Part shown: positions 1 to 58,789 of the stretch, in pieces | Layout: the number at the start of each line of letters is the position of its first letter | Position numbering within the stretch: position 1 is the first letter of the stretch | The notes under the pieces: generated by a model | Database searches by the model: none | Told to the model about the DNA's origin: nothing | What the model saw: the letters and a program-made list of their open reading frames with translations, nothing else | Assembly (NCBI GenBank): GCA_029964075.1 | Contig: CM057149.1 | Coordinates: 33,128,900 to 33,192,899 of the forward strand | Length of the DNA: 64,000 nt | Direction of reading: 5' to 3' | Source of the DNA: Patiria pectinifera | Lineage: Eukaryota > Echinodermata > Asteroidea > Valvatida > Asterinidae | Translations under genes and position numbers: made by a program

Positions 1-640
1 CATAAAGAGTGTACTCCTGCTCATTCACACCTTTAAATGTCCATACAAAGTGAACATTGAACTTATGGAACCATAGAAATTCACTTTTTCAAGGCTTCGT
101 CATGACACGCAATGCCACCTCTGTTTTTACTATGCTTTCAGTTATGCTCCGGTTCTGTTGTTTTTATAATGCCAGCATTACAAAATAGCAAAACAAGTTT
201 TCTGGCAATATACCCAGCATGTCTGGATAAAACACGATGCCAAGGAGTTGTCTACTCGGCTAACAAGAGGTTGGCAGAAATAGTTTTGTGTGAGCTGGGA
301 TCCATGGGAGATCAGTGAGGTTTTTCTCACTGAATGGATCACCCAGGATAAATAAAAAATAAATAAATAATTATTGGAGGCAACCAAACGAGGAGTGTCC
401 ATGATGAACGGCTGAGCGTGCCGCCAGACCTAAAATTTCCAACTCCACAGGCCACAGAAATTGACGTCTATCGGAAAGTAAAATTTAGCAAAAGCACGAA
501 TAATGTAAAGGTTTATAGATCGCGGTTGTCGCTCGAAGCATATAAAATTGCCAAAGTAACTGTGTATCGTCATTTTGCATAGCGAACCCCGCTACGAATT
601 TCCACAAGTCGTTTCCGGGAGCGAACTGACGCTTTTAACA
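1..640. other. Non-coding flank left of the duplicated unit
   Basis: No gene or repeat is recognised here. The short open frames have no recognisable domains. Clear similarity to the second unit begins only near 640, which matches about 26074, so this stretch lies outside the duplication as far as I can see. Confidence 0.5.
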
Positions 641-1780
641 ATACATGTATTCAACTGCAGGGCAAATATAAATCTGCATTGGTTTCGATGAAGTAAACAC
701 TGACTGTATTATAGAAGCACTACAAAGACGGTGTCAAGTTTAACAAAGGTTTGGTTGAACTACTTCCCTGAGAGGTTCTCTGGTCAAATTGGCAAGGATA
801 GATTGTTTCGTTTCACATGTCATTTTCATGGATTTTACACAAATTTGTGTACTGAGAAATATCCGTCTCACACTTATTCAAACGTGTAGTTAGGTCTAGT
901 TAGGTCTGAATGCAAAATAATCCAGCTTGCATTTAGCAGACGGTGCGACACGGTGTATGGCGTTATTATTGTGCGCATGACTAGCAGAGAGCGCAGGCTG
1001 AAAGGCATCCTCCTTTTTCAGATATAGCTTTGTATTTTGTTCAACTGTTTTTAAAATATTGTGTTCTAGAATTGTTAAGAAATCGGAATACGTCACTTAA
1101 TCAAAAGCACAAAAAAACGAGTATCCACAAACTCGCCATTTTGTGTAACTATAGCGTAATTAACAAACGGCGAATGAATTTGTCTTGATTTTTAGTAGAT
1201 CACCTTGAAGACAATCATAAATATGTTAGAATATCTAACAATCCTAAATTGCGTATCGGGTCGGTTCTGGACAGATTCGTCAGTTCGTCAAATTCTGACG
1301 ATTTATCTGAAGATTTGTTCGATAATGAATCGCGACATTCGAACGAACATGGCATAAGCGACAGAGGAGAGGACGAGAAACATTGCATCCTCATCAAATC
1401 AATTTTTTTTAAACCGATGAACAAATCGAGACGTCAACGTGCATACACACGAATATATTTGTCATCTTCCGTTTTCAAATATATCCAAGGGGATTCTGAG
1501 GCGTCTCTTCTGAGTGCCCCGCCCACTTTGTTTAAAACTCCAATACACCGCTGCTAGAAGGAACGCTTTCCTTACCAGCAGTCTCAACACAGATGAGAAG
1601 GAAGACGACCATGAGGTACATCTTGCAAACCTTCAACTACCTTAGCTACAGTTCCCCTGCATCATTTGAAGTATCATACAAGCGACACTTCTAATGTAAT
1701 ACTTGAAGTACATCGGGCAGCATTCGCCTATAATCCTGAGTCAACCGGAGATGTTTACAGGCCAATCCGGTTCGTTAGTG

Positions 1781-1838
1781 TGACGTCACCTCCAGCACTT
1801 TCTGCACGATTGGAACCGGAAGTTAACGCAGCTCCAAT
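1781..1838. promoter_or_regulatory. CRE + ETS + CCAAT motif cluster
   Basis: A TGACGTCA palindrome (1781-1788), ACCGGAAGT (1815-1823) and CCAAT (1834-1838) sit within 60 bp, followed by a GGGCG-containing stretch. The same ordered motifs recur near 2479-2546 and 27650-27743. CREB/ATF, ETS and NF-Y sites of this kind are typical of animal promoters. No adjacent gene was recognised, so function is inference only. Confidence 0.3.
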
Positions 1839-2035
1839 GGTTGTAGCCAGTGGGCGCTAGTAATCAATGGTGGGCGCGCGTAAATGACGTTTTTACTAAC
1901 GAAACAGATATCCTCTGGAAGGTTTTTATCTTCTTGGTTGTTGCATTGTTTAGAATCTCATTAAATAAAAGTCAATAATAGTGTATAGTTTGCTATACAT
2001 TACTTGATGCATTTTCAATGGTTAACGGTGGGATG

Positions 2036-2296
2036 AGACAGGGGAGTCAGGTTGGCTTAGCGATACTTTCCTCGCCTTCCACCGCTGTGACCCAGGTTCG
2101 AATCCCGCCTGGGCCAATACGTGGATTGGGTTCTCTACCTGATTCCGTGGGTTTTCCTCAGACAATTCCTCTGGGTTTTTCCACCCACCTCTAAAACTGT
2201 AATTTCTTCTCATTGTCTCACAGTGCTTAGGGTACTTTTGAGGAATCCTTGGTTTCATTACCAGAAAGAAATAAAATAAAAATAAAATACTAAAAA
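2036..2296 (+). mobile_element. tRNA-derived SINE, copy 1
   Basis: The head resembles a tRNA-type RNA polymerase III promoter: a TGGCTTAGCG A-box-like stretch near 2054 and a GGTTCGAATCC B box near 2095. The body ends in an A-rich AAATAAA-type tail. A clearly related copy lies at 52640-52933. The corresponding place in spacer 2 (about 27480) lacks it, so it probably inserted after the duplication. No clean target duplication was found. It is not a functional tRNA gene: no cloverleaf continues past the B box. Confidence 0.7.
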
Positions 2297-2478
2297 ATGA
2301 ATTAAGTCGTGCCAACCAAATAACAATGAAAATAAAACTGACGCTGGTCTTTTCCCACGATGTGAGCTGTATTCTATGCTTTATTCACATGCAGATCTGT
2401 AATATTGAGTATAACAAAACACTGAATTCTCCTATCAATTAGTTGAATCTCATATGTCTTTATCTTGTTTTCTAAGTG

Positions 2479-2546
2479 TGACGTCATTTCGACTTAACCC
2501 TGCGTACTGCACACGGTGTAGCAGCGGAACCAATGGAACCGGAAGT
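2479..2546. promoter_or_regulatory. CRE + CCAAT + ETS motif cluster
   Basis: TGACGTCA (2479-2486), CCAAT (2530-2534) and ACCGGAAGT (2538-2546) are clustered. The counterpart in the second spacer (27650-27743) keeps all three, although the surrounding sequence has many changes. This suggests a retained promoter or enhancer, but no transcript is recognised beside it. Confidence 0.35.
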
Positions 2547-4033
2547 AAGTGTATGACGCAGTCACGAACCGGATAGTATCACTCCTGCCAAAATATGGTG
2601 AGGGCATGCTTTCAATGCAAACAAGCATGTAGGGCCTACAAATACAACTCCGATTAGAATGCTCTTGAATATGCTAAATTGCACAGTATGATGTTGTATT
2701 CACATATACGTAGTCAACTAAGCGTATAAAATTTCATCGAATATATCGCATATAAAAGCTACTTTTACACATGAGACAATTTATCATAAAGTTTAATTTG
2801 TCAACGTTTAACACAATCTCTGAAAAATTACTTTGAGAATACCTTTATAGAGTCCATTTTACTAGCTTGGTTTAAATTGAATGACCGGGTGTTAAATGTG
2901 GTTCTTTCTTTATTCAATGGAAAATCTATATATGTTATTATCCTTTGGAATAAAATCCAAACTAAGGTTTAAATTCTATTCTGACAACAAACAAAGTATG
3001 CATTTAAAACACAGTGCGTCAATGTCTTGACTATTTAAACGGAAATTCAATATCCGAAATTGTAATGTTAGTTAAGTAAATACTTGTAGATCCAAAAAGC
3101 AAGATAATAAAAAGGCAAATGATTTCGAATTTGAAAATAACAGTGCTTCGTTCTCATGACAATCATGATTGCAAAATTCTACTTTACAAAATTTATATTT
3201 CGCGGGCATTTACCAATGTTTCGTTTATGAAAAAAAATAATAAGTCATGTTGTTTTCCTGCATTATCGAGGCACCAAGTGAGCGGCTTTTCATACCTTTA
3301 ATACATTAAGAACAAGAAAAAAGTAGTCGTAAATTTCTATACGCCCAATGAATATGCTCCCATACACTAAGCACATAACCGTACGATCGAGAACCGTTTT
3401 CAACAAAGACCCAACACTCGAGGACTGAAAGGATCTTTTGTTCTTCCTCTGTGTCTGTCCTCTTTCGTAAAGCCATACATGTACTACTTTTAAAAATGTG
3501 TGTTAATTTCCCAACAGCTTTGATAGACGACTCTCTTTTCACACATGAAAAACGCGATGTACATTTCTAATGTAAACACAGCTATTTACATAAGGTACAA
3601 TACATATTAATTTGGCAGAATAATGCATATGCACGTGGCATCTGTCTCCACAGACTAGTTTGTAAGAATGTACGAATCTCCATTGAATACCAATCCAAAG
3701 GAATTCCATTTTTCATACGAGTCAAACGGTAGTTTGTGTGTTGATAATGGAATATGCCCTCCATCAATGTCTTTATTAGGAAAAAAACCTGTAACAGATA
3801 ATTAGTCAGCTAAGAATATAGGCCTGCAAATGTATTGCCAAATATAAAATGTCAATTATGTAATAGAATACATGCAGGTGGAGCATTCAAAATGAAAAAA
3901 AAACGATTTTAGTCATTTTTGGATCGATTTATATCAGGATTGAAATTAATGATTAGAATTAAATAATTCAATTCAAACAACCCTGCTCCCCAAAAATACT
4001 CTACAAAATGGAACCCTCAGCATCAAGTGTTTT

Positions 4034-4215
4034 TTTTTTTGGTTTTACAGTCATTTCGCCCATTTCCAGTGGGCGAATTGGTAAATGGGCGAAGTGGTGA
4101 ATGGGCGAAGTGGCTGTGATCGAATTGGTTGGGGGCTAAGTGGGAAATGGGCGAAGTGGTTGTGGGCGAATTGGATGTGGGCGAAGTGGGTAATGGGCGA
4201 AGTGACAGACACCCC
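4034..4215. repeat. GGGCGAAGTGG-type minisatellite insertion with inverted ends
   Basis: About ten degenerate units built on GGGCGAAGTGG or GGGCGAATTGG are bounded by GTCATTTCGCCCATT on the left and AATGGGCGAAGTGAC on the right, inverted copies with one mismatch. Spacer 2 near 30345-30360 lacks the block. It is probably a small non-autonomous DNA element whose inside is a tandem array. Confidence 0.6.
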
Positions 4216-5535
4216 ATCAGGTATGAGAAGAAAGTCATCGGATAGATGGACCTATCTTTGAAATGTGAGTATGTGATCCACAACATCTGAATAAAATATT
4301 TCTTGACTTTTAAATTTTTTTTAAATATTGGCTGTGTTAGCAATATACTAGTCACTAGGCCTATATGCAATTCTGATAATCTGAATATAAAAGTGATTTA
4401 ATACGTATCCGTGTATCAAATGAATTATATAAAGTCAAATGAATATTGAATATAAGCATTTATACGGCACTTTGTGCCAACTACAATCACTGTTAGATCT
4501 CAAAACTCTACGACTTTTGAAGTAATTTTTTTCGCAGGCATTTAACAACTGTTTCTTTTATTTTTTAACCTAAGTTAGGTTGTTTTTCTACATTAACTGG
4601 CAACCACAGAACAGCTTCCCATATCTTGCATAAAGAATTTCTTCACAAAAACGTTAATTTGTCGCAACATCTTCGAAAGAAGACTCTCCTTTCACAAAAA
4701 AAGTACATTTTTAAGGTAAACCAGATATAATTTTAATAAAATGAGCTACATTTCTATATATTTTGCTGAAAAATGCATATGCACTTACCATCTGTCCACT
4801 CAGAATATTGGCCTTAACAGGTATTCCAAATATAAAATGTCAATTATGTAATACACTTTTTGTCTTAATAATTAAATGCTTGAAAAATCTGTGTACAATA
4901 AAATAATATTGTTTTTATTGCTTGCTCCTTTTACTTTTATAAAAGTGTTTATACAAATGCTTTGTGCAGGAATCTGTGAAGAAATTTCCCAAACAGCAAG
5001 TTATCATCTGCAATTAAACATGTATGGCTTATTATCGGTTTACCGCTTTACAGGAATGTATTTCACAAAGTTCAGATATTAACATAGGATCATGTTTTAA
5101 ATGCTGCATTTGGCCTAGCTAACGGTTACATAATACAACACTGGAAAATCACTGTGTATATTAGATTAAACGTTACAAGTATTATTATACATTGTGTAAT
5201 TATGTGAGTATTGTTATCTTTAAAACAATCATGCACTCATTTGTGGGAAATCCGAATATTATGAAGTTCAACAAAATATTTATCTGTGAACGTTTCAATC
5301 AATAATGGTGAAAAACAGTAATACCTCTGATTTAATTACCACTGTCCATAAACAACAATGTCAATCGCAAAAAAATGGCATTTGGCATTTGTTTAAGACG
5401 CTTAAAAAGACGTATTGTAAACGATTTCATCCCAATACACGGAGAGAAAAAGCTAGAAAGGTTCAATCTTTTTTTTTTTAGGAATGAAACCGAGCAAGGA
5501 ATGTGTCCTATAGTTCAATCTTGATAAGTAAAGAT

Positions 5536-5541
5536 TTTAAT
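5536..5541 (-). terminator. Candidate poly(A) signal of copy A
   Basis: ATTAAA on the minus strand lies about 150 bp past the copy A stop codon and is conserved at the same place behind copy B (31887-31892). ATTAAA is the commonest variant of AATAAA. Choice is by position and conservation only. Confidence 0.35.
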
Positions 5542-5690
5542 ATATTGGCCACTTGAAACAGACATTTTCTTCAAACCATTTTCTTTTCGGATATTTCTTA
5601 TCTGGGAATTTGCAGGACACTTTATCTAATGACAATTTTATTGACATAATCCAAGGGATCATGGGTGGCGGTTGCATGGCTCCCGCTGGT

Positions 5691-24550
<18,860 letters not shown>

Positions 24551-24624
24551 GATCTTCAGTTCACGGAGGATGTTTGAGATGGAAATGCAGCCCTTTATCT
24601 CATGCAGTGGAACAGAAGGACAGG
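24551..24624 (-). other. 5' UTR part of copy A exon 1
   Basis: Lies between a polypyrimidine/ACAG acceptor (24625-24626) and the ATG. Copy B has the same arrangement at 58699-58768. The upstream UTR exon is not located with confidence; a CAG/GTACGT donor at 25532 is one candidate. Confidence 0.45.
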
Positions 24625-24639
24625 CTGTAAAAAAAATAC

Positions 24640-26073
24640 AGTAAGGAAATCAATACAATGAAAAGATTTACAGATGAAGGATTGTTATTTTTTTTTTCTC
24701 AAGGAATTGTTTTTAACAAAAACTTTATAAATATTGGTTTTGCACAAAGTTAATTTCTGGTTATGGAAGTAATAACTTACAACTGCACGCCACTATCGGA
24801 TCTTCGATTCTTTGGGGCACGTGCCTAAAGCACAGAATGTTCTAGAAAAAAAATATTGTTGAATTACCTGAAAAACATACAAAGAGTGTGAAAATATAAT
24901 ACTTTTATGATTTCTTCTGAATTTACTGTTTTATGTCTCAGAGAGACCAAAAAAAATTGCAAAAAACTGGGACTGGACCGTCGATTTCATTGCTTTTATC
25001 TTTCTGAAATTACCTTTTTCTACTTCCGTAGAAAAGGGAAAAATGTTTGGTAGTACACACAAAGGAGGTCTATAAGAAATATTGGTTGGGAATTCGCAAT
25101 GATTTCTGATTAACACCGATGACATGGAAGCGGGCAGCCGATGTCAATTTTCCCAAAGTATTTGGAAATTCCAGTTAAAAACTAAAACACACAACATCTT
25201 GCAGAATTGAGATGATAGCCGGAAATTTAATCGAAATTTTGCCGTCCTTTTTTTAACCTCTTTTCATGGACATCCCACACAGATTAACGATTAGATATAA
25301 CCCTTATGGACATCTCTCCGAGTGGAAGCAGTTTCGTACCCGTACATCTGTTTACCGCTGGCCGTCTTAAGTGCTAAACGTTATAGTATTTCACAATTAG
25401 TCTATGCCTGCGATTCCCCATTCATTCTTGCTCAAAATTATAACTTGTATTCTACCAATGTGGAAAAACCGACGACCAACGACTGTTCGAAAGTCCGGGG
25501 AAACGTTATTAATTCAAGATATTAAACGTACCTGGTAATATAGGCTGAATCACTAGCTCTCAGGAAATAGTCTGTGGCACTTGGAAATATTGGACTGTCC
25601 GATAGCAGTCACATCTATAACAGAGCTTGACGTGTGACAATTGCGTTAACCGCCACAAGTAATCATGCCAAATGGGCTAGACGCAGAACGGTTAGTTGTA
25701 GAGAGTTTAGGCGGTCTCAGGTGGGCGACATGATTCTCCTCAACATATCAATCCCTCTGCTTAGTGAAAAGAGCAAATATTTCAGTGACTGATGCTGGGG
25801 TCGGTACTCCAATGAGTTATCTTCATACGGTTTGTACATTCCCTTTAAATCGCTCTACCACTCAGCACATTGAACACAGCCACGACCACCCAAACACACA
25901 CGTAGAGCTGCAAAAAAATCCCGTGTCGATAGGGTTCACAATGCAGCAAAGTACATATTGCATAAGTAGAAAATAAAAAAGGTTTCCTCATGGGCCAACA
26001 ATCATCATTTGTTTAGTTGCCGTAGAGGAGTTTTTACCAAGAACTTGTTCAAGTTTGTAGGGTTTCGTCTATT
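24640..26073. other. Upstream region of copy A
   Basis: No protein gene is seen. Similarity to the region upstream of copy B stops at about 25381 (59803 in copy B). The 690 bp from there to 26073 is not shared with the second unit upstream of copy B. It probably includes the copy A promoter, though no TATA box is convincing. Confidence 0.45.
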
Positions 26074-29000
26074 AACATATTCAACTGCAGAGCAAATACT
26101 AACCTACATTGGTTTCGATGAAGTAAACACTGACTGTATTATAGAAGCACTACAAAGACGGTGTCAAGTTTAACAAAGGTTTGGTTGAACTACTTCCCTG
26201 AGAGGTTCTTTGAAACAATGGGAACCGACTTTAGTTTCCTGGTGCATACATTAGGGTTTATCCCATCCACAAGTGATACTGGTAAAATTGGCAATGATAG
26301 ATTGTTTTGTTTCACCTGTCATTTTCATGGAAGTTACATATTTTTTTGTACTTGTAAATTTCCGTCTCACACTTATTCAAACATGTAGTTAGTCTAGTTA
26401 GGTCCGATGGCAAAATACTCCAGCTTGTAATTAGCAGACGGTGCGACACGGTGTATGGCGTTATTATTGTGCGCGTGACTAGCAGTGAGCGCAGGCTGAA
26501 AGGCATCCTCCTTTTTCAGATATAGCTTTGGGTTTTGGTCAAGTCTTTTTGAAATATTGTGTTCTAGAATTGTTAAGGAATCGGGATACGTAACTTAATC
26601 AAAAGCACAAAAAACGAGTATCCACAAACTCGCTGTTTTGTGTAACTTTAGCGTAATTAACAAACGGCGAATGTATTTGTCTTGATTTTTAGTAGATCAC
26701 CTTATAGACAATCATAAATATGTTAGAACATCTAACAATCCGAAATTGCGTAGAAGGTCAGTTCTGGACAGATTCGTTAGTTCGTCAAACTCTGACGATT
26801 TATCTGAGATATTGTTCGATATTAAATGAATCGCGACAATCGAACGAACACGGCATAAGCGACAGGAGAGCGGACGAGAAACATTGGATCCTTATCAAAT
26901 CAATTTTTCTTTTAAACCGATGAACCAATCTAGACGTCAACGTGCATACACACGGATCTATTTGTCATCCTCCGTTTTCAAATATATCCTGCCGGGAATC
27001 TGAGGCATGTGTGGTCTTTACTGAGTGCCCCGCCCACTTCATTTAAAAAAAACCCTCCAATCCACCGCTGCTAGGAGGAACACTTTCATTGCCATGCAGT
27101 CTTAACACTGATTACAAGGAATGCGAGCGGGAGATACATCTTGAACTTTGCAAACCTTGAACTACCTTCTCTACAGTTCCCCTCAGCATCGTTTGAAGTG
27201 TAATACATACGACACTACATCTGGCAGTATTCGCCTATAATCCAGAGGTGTTTAGGCCTACAGTTCAAAATGAAAATCCACTGGACGGTTTTATCTGCTT
27301 GTTGCATTGTTTAGATTCGCCGAAGTTTTCACCTGCTTATTGTATTTTGCATCAATGTTGCGACTACCACCTCTTTTATTCGAGTCTCCTGAATTTTCCC
27401 CCGAATCTCATAATATAAAAGTCAATAATGTGCAGTTTGCTATATATTACTTGATGCGTTTTCAGGAGTTTACGGTTGAATGAACTTAGTCGTGCCAACC
27501 AATTAAACACTGAAAATAAGACGCTGGCCTGTTCCCAGGATGTGAGTTGTATTCTATGCTTTATTCACAGCTCTGTAACATTGCGTGAAAACACGGACTT
27601 CTCTTATCGATTGGTTGTATTTCATTTCTCTTCATATGGTTTGTAAGTTTGACGTCATTTCAACTTAACCATGTGTACTGCACACGTTGTAGCATTTGAA
27701 CCAATGGAACCGGAAGTAAGTGCATCTGGAGTGCTTAGCCAATGGGCGCTAGTGATCAGTGGTGCGCGCGCGTGTATATGACGCGGTCACTTACGAACCG
27801 GAAAGTATCACTCCTGCCCAAATATGGCGAGGACCTGCTTTCACATAACTTTCATGTCATAATATATACAAAAAATAATGTAGGGCCTAAATGAAGGCGC
27901 TTGAATATGCTAAATAGCGCAGTATGATGTTATATTCAGATAAACGTAGTCAACTAAGCGTATAAAATTACATCGAATATATCGCATATAAAAGTTGCTT
28001 TTACACATGATACAATTTATCATCAAATTTAATTTTATCTTCGTTTGACACATCTCTGAAAAATAATTTGTACTTGCTGTCAGAAGATGTTAATTGGGTG
28101 ATGACCTCACCCTACTGATATAAAGGATAATTTTATTCTCGGATTAAATTGAATGGCCGGGTGTTAAATGTTCTTTTTTATTCAACTGAAAATCTATTTA
28201 CGTTATTACCCGTTGGAATAAGGTTTAAATCTTATACTGACAATAAGCAAAGACTGCAATGCATTTCAAACACAGAGCGTCAATGTCTTGACTGTTTAAA
28301 CGGAAATTCAATATTCGGAATTGTAATGTAATTAATTATACGCAATTTTGCTGAAACGAAATCGGATTAAGGAAGTAAATACTTGTATATATGTATCCGT
28401 GTATCAAATGAATATACATGATCCAAAAAGCAAGATTATACAAAGCCAAATGATTTCGAATATGAAAATAACAGTGCTTGATCCTCATGACAATCATGAT
28501 GGCAAAATTTTACTTTATAAAATTCATTTTTCGCGGACATATACCAATGTTTCGTTTTTGAAAAAAACCCAATTAAGTCATGTTGTTTGCGTACATTACC
28601 GAGGCACCAAGTGAGCGGCTTTTCATACCTTATTATTAAGAACCACTTTTACAAATCTGTGTTATTTGACTCTCCTTTCACACATAAAAAAACACGATGT
28701 ATATTTCTTGTGTAAATGCAGCTATTTGCATATCAAACTGCGTAGAATGCATATTATTTTGGCAGGAAAATGTATTATGCACGTGGCATCTGCACAAACC
28801 AGCTTGTAAGAATGTACGAATCTCCATTAAATACCAATCCAAAGGGATTCCATTTTTTTTTTCATACGAGTCACACGGTACATTTGTGTTGATAATGGAA
28901 TATCCCTCGATCAATGTCTTTACTTTTTTTTAAGGAGAAAATCTGTGCACACGCGATTGCCTTAGAACAGATACTTAGTCAGTTAAGTATATAGGCCTGT

Positions 29001-31870
29001 ATTGCAAATGTAACATGTCAATTATGTAATAAAATATATGCAGGGGGAGCATTTAATAATAAAAAAATCTTGACTTAAACAGAAATTCAGTCTGGATATG
29101 TTAGTCATTTACCAGTTACTATGCAATTCTGATAATCTGAATAAAAAAGTGATTAAATATGTGTCTGTGTATCAATGAATAAATGATCAAACAGCAAGAT
29201 TATACGTCAATTGAATATTGAATATGAGCATTTATACAGCACTACAATCACTGTTCGATCTCCACACTGTACGACTTTTTAAAATACATTTTCGCATGCA
29301 TTTACCAAACTGTTTCTAGTGGGTTTTCTTTAAACATGTTAAGTCAGGGTATTTTTCTACATTGACTAGGCAACCATTGAGCAGCTTTTTATACCTTGCA
29401 TAAAAACAACTTCTTTACAAAACGCTAATTTCTAGCAACACCTGCGACAGAAGACTCTCCTATAACACACAAAAATGTATATATTTTAGGTAAACAAGAT
29501 ATCATTTTTTAATAAAATGAGCTACATTTCGTATTTATTTTTGAGAACAATACATATGCACGTGGCATCTGTCTCCACAGACTAGTTGGTAAGAATGTAC
29601 GAATCCCCATTGAATACCAATCCAAAGGGATTGCATTTTCATGCGACTCAACTGTACACCCCTCGGTTTAACACATGCGATCAATGTCGTTACTAAAGGA
29701 GAAAACCTGTGCACACGCGACTAAGTTAGAGAAAAAAATACCTAGTCAGCTAAGAATATAGGCCTTTACATGTATTCAAAATATAAAATGTCGATTATGT
29801 AATACACTATTTATCTTAATAATTAAATGCTGGAAAAGCTGTGTATAATACGTTAAATGAAATAACATTGTTATTATTGTTTGCTCCTTTTAGTTTAATA
29901 GCGATACCGATAGTTGTTAATTTCCGGATAACTTCACCCATTTTATATCAATGCTTTGTGCAGCTTGCAGGAATCTGTGCAGAAATGTCCAAATCAGCAC
30001 GTTATCATTTGCTATCAAACACGTATGGCTTATTATTGTTTTACCATTTTTACAGGAATGTACTTTACGAAGTTTAGATAACGTAGTTTTAAAATGTTGC
30101 AATTTTCTTAGGTAAGTATGGTTATATAATACAATCCTGAAAAATCACTGTGTATAGATTAATGCATGCAAATATAAAATGTCAATTATGTAATAGAATA
30201 TATATGCAGGTGGAGCATTCAAATTAAAAAGCCGATTTTAGTCATTTTGTATTGATTTCAATCAGGATTGAAATCAATGATTAGAATAAAACAATCAATT
30301 CAAACAACCCTGCTCCCCAAAAATACTCTACAAAATGGAACCCTCAGTATCAAGTATCAGAAGAAAGTCATCGGATAGAACAACCTGTCTGTGAAATGTG
30401 AGTATGTGATCCAACAAATCTGAATAAAATATTTCTTGACTTTTTAAACAGAAATTCAATATTGGCTATGTCCTCAATATACCAGTTATTTTATGCAATT
30501 CTGATTATCTTAAAAAAAAAAGTGATTAAATATGTGTCTATGTATCAATGAATAAATGATCTAACAGCAAGATTATATAAAGTCAATTGAATATCGAATA
30601 TGAGCATTTATACAGCACTCAGTGCTAACTACAATTATCGTTCGATCTCCTCACTGTACGACTTTTAAAATACATTTTCGCACGCATTTACCAAACTGTT
30701 TCTAGTGGGTCTTTTTTTAACCTGTTAAGTCAGGGTATTTTTCTACATTTACTATAGGCAACCATTGAGCAGCGTTTTATACCTTGCATAAAAAACTTCT
30801 TTACAAAAACGCTAATTTCTAGCAACACCTTCGACAGAAGACTCTCCTTTAACACACAAAAATGTATATATTTTAGGTAAACAAGATATCATTTTTTAAT
30901 AAAATGAGCTACATTTCGTATTTATTTTTGAGAACAATACATATGCACGTGGCATCTGTCTCCACAGACTAGTTGGTAAGAATGTACGAATCTCCATTGA
31001 ATACCAATCCAAAGGGGTTCCATTTTTCGTGCGATTTAACTGTACACCCCTCGGTTTAACACATGCGATCAATGTCGTTACTATAAGGAGAAAACCTGTG
31101 CACACGCGACTGCGTTAGAACAGATATACTTAGTAAGCTAAGAATATAGGCCTTTACATGTATTCAAAATATAAAATGTCAATTATGTAATACACTATTT
31201 ATCTTAATAAATAAATGCTGGAAAAGCTGTGTATAATTTACGTAATACATTAAATAAAATTACATTGCTGTTATTTTTTTGTTCCTTTAACGATACCTAT
31301 ATAGTTGTTAATTTCCTGATAACTTCAACCATTTTTATATAAAAATATGTATTGTCCAGCGTGTAAGAATCTGTGCAAAAATTCCCAATCGGCAACTTAT
31401 CACTTGCAGATAACGTAGGATCATGTTTTAAAATGTTGCAATTTGCCTAGCTAAGCATTGTCAATTAATACAATACTGGAAAAAATCATATGTATATGTA
31501 ATAGATTTTTTAATGACGCAGGTATAATTATAACATGTATGCAATAAAAAAAAACGATCTTACACTCATTTGCGGGAAATCCGAATATTACTACAGCAAT
31601 AAAAAATTATGAATCTATGAACGTTTGATTCAATGATGGTGAACGACAGTAATACCTCAGATTACTCAATACCACAAACAAAAAACAAAAACGGCTTTTG
31701 GCACTGGTTGAGACGCTTAAAAAGACAGATGATTTAGCTATTAGTCTAGCTTGCCACCTTCTATATATTGTAAATGATTTTATTCCAACACACAGAGACA
31801 AAAAGCTAGAAAGGTTAAATCTTGTTTCTTATGAATGAAAGTGAGCAAGGAGTGTGTCCTATAGATCCAT
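26074..31870. repeat. Intergenic spacer of unit 2, with internal tandem repeat
   Basis: Counterpart of 640-5500. No conserved open frame. Inside it, about 29100-29850 is repeated at about 30470-31230 (offset about 1.38 kb), including the landmark GGCATCTGTCTCCACAGAC at both places. Spacer 1 has only diverged parts of these, at 3580-3850 and 4440-4870. Confidence 0.7.
27650..27743. promoter_or_regulatory. CRE + CCAAT + ETS motif cluster in spacer 2
   Basis: TGACGTCA (27650-27657), CCAAT (27701-27705), ACCGGAAGT (27709-27717) and a second CCAAT (27739-27743) followed by GGGCGC. This is the counterpart of 2479-2546. The motifs survive while neighbouring bases differ. No associated transcript is recognised. 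Confidence 0.35.
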
Positions 31871-31886
31871 CTTGATAAGCAAAGAT

Positions 31887-31892
31887 TTTAAT
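31887..31892 (-). terminator. Candidate poly(A) signal of copy B
   Basis: ATTAAA on the minus strand, about 80 bp past the copy B stop and conserved behind copy A. Confidence 0.35.
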
Positions 31893-31972
31893 ATATTGGC
31901 CACTTGAAACAGACTTTTTCGTCAAACCATTTTCTTTTCGGATATTTCTTATCTGGGAATTTGCAGGACACT

Positions 31973-58698
<26,726 letters not shown>

Positions 58699-58768
58699 GA
58701 TATTGAGTTCACGGGGATGTTTGAGATGGCAATGCAGTGGGTCATAGAGAAAAGTCTTTAGCCACAGG
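58699..58768 (-). other. 5' UTR part of copy B exon 1
   Basis: Bounded by a TTTACAG acceptor as in copy A. No upstream exon was found before similarity to copy A ends at about 59803. Confidence 0.45.
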
Positions 58769-58789
58769 CTGTAAACAAAAATTAGATAT

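Larger units (their letters stand above)
640..5500. repeat. Intergenic spacer of unit 1, duplicated at 26074-31870
   Basis: This AT-rich spacer lies downstream of copy A and is collinear over most of its length with about 26074-31870, with many substitutions and indels. No open frame is preserved in both spacers, so I see no protein gene. It holds a SINE (about 2036-2296), CRE/ETS/CCAAT motif clusters (about 1781-1838 and 2479-2546) and a minisatellite insertion (about 4034-4215), and parts of a locally repeated segment near 3580-3850 and 4440-4870. Confidence 0.7.

Noticed and set aside
1249-1557. 102-residue open frame in spacer 1
   Set aside because: The duplicated segment at about 26750-26960 has an internal stop and different frame, and no domain is recognisable.
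2040-2120. tRNA gene
   Set aside because: A- and B-box-like sequences are present but no tRNA cloverleaf or acceptor stem; a second copy with a shared body shows it is a SINE.
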